Of a stretch of DNA of 61,354 nt, positions 60,001-61,354 are shown in pieces (the stretch's first letter is position 1; the number at the start of each line of letters is the position of its first letter). The stretch comes from Paenibacillus sp. Soil766. Its GTDB lineage: Bacteria; Bacillota; Bacilli; Paenibacillales; NBRC-103111. Position numbers and translations under genes: made by a program. The notes beneath the pieces are model-generated. The model made no database searches and had not been told where the DNA came from. It saw nothing but the letters and a program-made list of their open reading frames with translations. The DNA is taken from contig NZ_LMSJ01000032.1 in the NCBI RefSeq assembly GCF_001428105.1, forward strand, positions 1 through 61,354, given 5' to 3'.

Positions 60001-60962
60001 GTACTTTTCCAAATACGACGGATCCTAAACTAACACCATTTTATAATCGTAACTACAATGATTTAGTGTTGCCTACAGAAAGAGGTACGTTGACGCTCAA
60101 GTATGACGGTAATATTAGAGATGACTCGTGGAAGTACCTGACTGTTTATCAATATGGCTACTTTAACAATGCAACAGGACAAGGACCTGCTACACCTTCA
60201 TGGAAAAACATTGGCGGTGTCGTTGAGCCTAAATCCAACACAATTACTGTTCCGATCAATTCATTTGGTTATTTCCAAGTTATGTACATGGATGATAGCT
60301 ATAATGATGTTACAAATCATCCATGGGCTAGAAATGACTTAGACACGCTCTACTCCAAAGGTATTATGAACAGCAAATCACCAGGCCAATTCATGCCGAA
60401 TGATGCCATTAACCGCGGTGAATTTGTTACCATGCTTGTGAAAATCTTTGATATTCCTCTAGAGAATCTGGATACTCAGCAAACAGGTGTTGGCTATAAC
60501 AACAGCACATTTGTAGATGTGCAGAGAGGTTATAACCTAGCTGGAAGCAATAGTAACACGCAGTTCGAGCAATATAACTTCTTATATATTGAAGCTGCTG
60601 CAAGAGCTGGTATCGTTAGAGGTAACTCCAATGGTATGTTCTTGCCGAATAGTGCAATCACACGTCAAGATGCCGCGGTTATGATTGCTCGCGCAGCCGA
60701 ATCGAAGCTTAGTGCAGATGAAAGTAAATCATTAGCGAACCTGCAGAAGCTCTTTACTGATGCCAATAGCATTGATTTCTATGCGCTGACATCGGTTGAT
60801 GCGATCAGCAAAGAAGGTTTAATAGAAGGAAAAGAAAATCTTCTTCTTCAAGGCCAGAAGAAAACAACATTGAGATTTGACCCAATCGAGAACTTTACAC
60901 GGGCCGAAGCATCAGTGGTGGCTATGCGTGTGTTGAAACAACAGAAAAAGGTTCCTAAATAA
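57069..60962 (+). CDS. Large secreted SLH-domain protein (S-layer type)
   Basis: 1297 residues. Signal peptide (about residues 1-30, ending ASA), then about 1000 residues of Thr/Asn/Ser-rich beta-type repeats rich in NxT-like segments with few Cys (CPNNTVAVPC near 558). C-terminal SLH repeats: NHPWARNDLDTLYSKGIM with FMPNDAINRGEFVTML, FVDVQRGYN with FLPNSAITRQDAAVMI, and FTDANSIDFYALT with RFDPIENFTRAEASVV. It is TTG-started (AAGGAGGAGC upstream). I infer a major S-layer or surface protein anchored via the csaB polymer. The order of SLH at the C-terminus matches the subtilase at 37908. Confidence 0.9.
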   Translation: MRNFKKKWASLTIILAMVLSMLPAMTASAAGTINVTNLYTPGPGVELTSTNDGLIDRFTLNPINVDFLINGIPDDQISNIFYEIYNLNTSQTNTNSTNKAVKSTSNSNQASFQNVQLTQGLNRITIKYGTSGSVASSPSYAYYTPVTNITKLKINGDDFIDGGFYPKQAPYTGVSITGLSSNATEVEASLQGSIFQPSAFINGDFTFITNTNRTNELNFRPGDNIVTFAAKNTTNFYTATRSFVYDNGQAFAYDAEIKLFGAVGAYSKLVDSPNLQSNAVADVDIASSFKVPLTSSGVTQYVYADVSSTGMGGTNLHIDLRNATSPVVTITGLLNNSATPTATITKDTNKSKNTSSADDYNIYDFTGSLPVNPGSTYQELVFKFTDINGGTTISKYNYSYVNPNLPYVDHVGVIRRASAGGIDYEAKMSEAGTTQITDFPAALKVYTNSIATKVKIELNGLPYTVGADSNGYFPTASVTTGGVTEVYATVNLEGLADGPTDLKITPYYTNGVDTANTAGVKQYNLLISGAPYVIINNIFNGIVVNAAAKLTCPNNTVAVPCITGRVVNLPEDDYDDVEYTINDKPLSVLPAEMPTKLNNGTFTLTTALDNIFTKDGKYTLKISLKIGGKLITSSSLDIFILSDDVPAVNYLKPIEADSFNPEFIAGSLPDSFVTRAGTVQFQGEILNSVVNPATGMPGATLYVRKAASTTLTGMQTIGLSQTQYVKPVQNFNSAIYNLTEYGDYVFELVAANSTSGSTANKLITITREPVPYDFVAPKRNQIIKNSKGIDQANINQNYYMLEILADKADSVVVGKEQAILDKTTGHFFYEAKNLKVGANEIKFTVNRGTGKTNGSIVLFNTDTGIEGASYKAPLTSAMKIFDGDIQLKFPKDTKLIRNDRTNATQYITTDRQMLFGIANNDDGRIDKINESTGWKQLLIEPTGHFRPASKRFWVDAGIIPSTANSTNATLQQAFLGGGTFPNTTDPKLTPFYNRNYNDLVLPTERGTLTLKYDGNIRDDSWKYLTVYQYGYFNNATGQGPATPSWKNIGGVVEPKSNTITVPINSFGYFQVMYMDDSYNDVTNHPWARNDLDTLYSKGIMNSKSPGQFMPNDAINRGEFVTMLVKIFDIPLENLDTQQTGVGYNNSTFVDVQRGYNLAGSNSNTQFEQYNFLYIEAAARAGIVRGNSNGMFLPNSAITRQDAAVMIARAAESKLSADESKSLANLQKLFTDANSIDFYALTSVDAISKEGLIEGKENLLLQGQKKTTLRFDPIENFTRAEASVVAMRVLKQQKKVPK

Positions 60963-61010
60963 CTAATGCGGGAATTTTCATTATTAGTTTGTAAGTAAAG
61001 GGTAGTACAA

Positions 61011-61054
61011 ACAGACTCAATACCTCTAACAGAGGCATTGGGTCTGTTTTATTT
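61011..61054 (+). terminator. Terminator of the SLH protein gene
   Basis: ACAGACTCAATACCTCT (61011-61027) pairs with AGAGGCATTGGGTCTGT (61031-61047), followed by TTTATTTT. Between here and 61324 no protein gene is strongly supported. Confidence 0.95.
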
Positions 61055-61105
61055 TAATTTCGAAAACGGCAATAAACATAAAGTATTCATGAAACCTAAA
61101 GCATA

Positions 61106-61122
61106 CTACGTCGATGACGTAG
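61106..61122. repeat. Perfect inverted repeat CTACGTC-GAT-GACGTAG
   Basis: 7-3-7 dyad in the leader of the last gene, a possible protein-binding site. Confidence 0.6.
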
Positions 61123-61150
61123 CTTCTGGAAAATACTTAACAATGAAATG

Positions 61151-61221
61151 TCGTATAGAGTATCGTATACTAGGTTTGTAGCAGAGGAGATATACGAAAA
61201 ACTATACGAAAAGCTATACGA
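61151..61221. repeat. Array of five TATACGA motifs with 12-bp spacing
   Basis: TCGTATA starts at 61151 and 61163, and its reverse complement TATACGA starts at 61191, 61203 and 61215. All neighbouring copies of the same orientation are exactly 12 bp apart. The two sets face each other across 21 bp that include GAGGAGA. Confidence 0.7.
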
Positions 61222-61232
61222 AGAGAGAAACA

Positions 61233-61289
61233 ATGATTGACCGAGCAAGTAGAGTTAAAAGTCGCCCCGTTGGTTATAAGTTTTTATAA
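61233..61289 (+). other. Candidate 18-codon leader ORF and hairpin
   Basis: ATG at 61233 starts MIDRASRVKSRPVGYKFL and ends at TAA 61287-61289. The stop lies inside a perfect inverted repeat GTTATAA-GTTT-TTATAAC (61273-61290), 35 bases before the next start codon. Only a weak purine-rich sequence precedes the ATG. Could be a leader peptide or chance. Confidence 0.3.
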
Positions 61290-61324
61290 CAAAAACTTTC
61301 AAATATTAGGAGGAAACAACCTTT

Positions 61325-61354
61325 ATGAAGAAAACCCTATCCGTAGTTCTTACG
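61325..61354 (+). CDS. Start of a secreted protein, truncated by the window
   Basis: ATG with AGGAGGAAACAACCTTT upstream encodes MKKTLSVVLT, the start of a signal peptide. Probably another exported surface protein, by position next to an SLH protein. Only 10 codons are in the window. Confidence 0.7.
   Translation, partial: MKKTLSVVLT

Noticed and set aside
61151..61221. CRISPR array
   Set aside because: The units are 7 bp long with 5-bp spacers, far too short for repeats and spacers, and in mixed orientation.

Overview
The window looks like a Paenibacillus-type chromosome (Bacillota, endospore-forming, flagellated, S-layer-bearing). The main reasons are the gene order prfA-prmC-spoIIR-ywlC-mntP-ywlE-rpiB-ywlG-glyA-upp-atp, which matches the ywk/ywl/atp region of Bacillus subtilis; the block ywzB-murA-spoIID-spoIIQ-spoIIID-mbl-flhO-flhP; a csaB-tagA-tagO cluster followed by SLH-domain secreted proteins; strong AGGAGG ribosome binding sites with many GTG/TTG starts; and an intergenic repeat that I remember from Paenibacillus genomes. 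No rRNA, CRISPR array, prophage or complete insertion sequence is visible. Layout: (a) 1-6.0 kb, accessory: the 3' end of a group II intron at the left edge, a minus-strand ECF sigma/anti-sigma/membrane-protein operon, an MFS exporter, tRNA-Arg(CCT), two small plus-strand genes and tadA. (b) 6.0-12.4 kb: a DnaA-box cluster, a c-di-GMP-I riboswitch ahead of a PilZ gene, then ychF, prfA, prmC, spoIIR and the Sua5-type ywlC. (c) 12.4-18.7 kb: a structured leader ahead of mntP, ywlE, a ZTP riboswitch ahead of rpiB-ywlG-glyA, a decayed ABC-permease fragment, upp and mnaA. (d) 18.7-26.1 kb: the atp operon, with two AtpI/AtpZ-type genes, then atpB-E-F-H-A-G-D-C. (e) 26.1-36.9 kb: a small unlisted gene and an 11-gene complex I operon nuoABCDHIJKLMN without nuoE, F or G. 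(f) 36.9-42.7 kb: a gene-poor, repeat-bearing gap, an S-layer-anchored subtilase, ywzB and murA, then a second repeat-bearing gap. (g) 42.7-48.1 kb: sporulation (spoIID, spoIIQ, spoIIID) and shape/flagellar genes (mbl, flhO, flhP). (h) 48.1-61.35 kb: an EpuA-like protein, a PgsA-type phosphatidyltransferase, fabZ, a phosphohexomutase, and a cell-surface polymer/S-layer cluster (DUF5693, csaB, tagA, tagO, a 1297-residue SLH protein and the start of another secreted protein). Functional links: upp, glyA, rpiB and the ZTP switch connect to nucleotide and one-carbon metabolism; atp and nuo are the energy-conserving modules; spoIIR, spoIID, spoIIQ and spoIIID are the engulfment and forespore/mother-cell signalling set; mnaA, tagO, tagA and csaB make and pyruvylate the secondary cell-wall polymer to which the SLH-domain proteins bind. 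The most interesting unexplained signals are non-coding: a family of 8-bp-stem hairpins in the gaps near 37.1-37.3 and 42.5 kb whose stems differ by compensatory changes; a three-way-junction leader before mntP; a four-helix leader before the DUF5693/csaB cluster; and an array of TATACGA motifs at exact 12-bp spacing followed by a short leader ORF and hairpin before the last gene.
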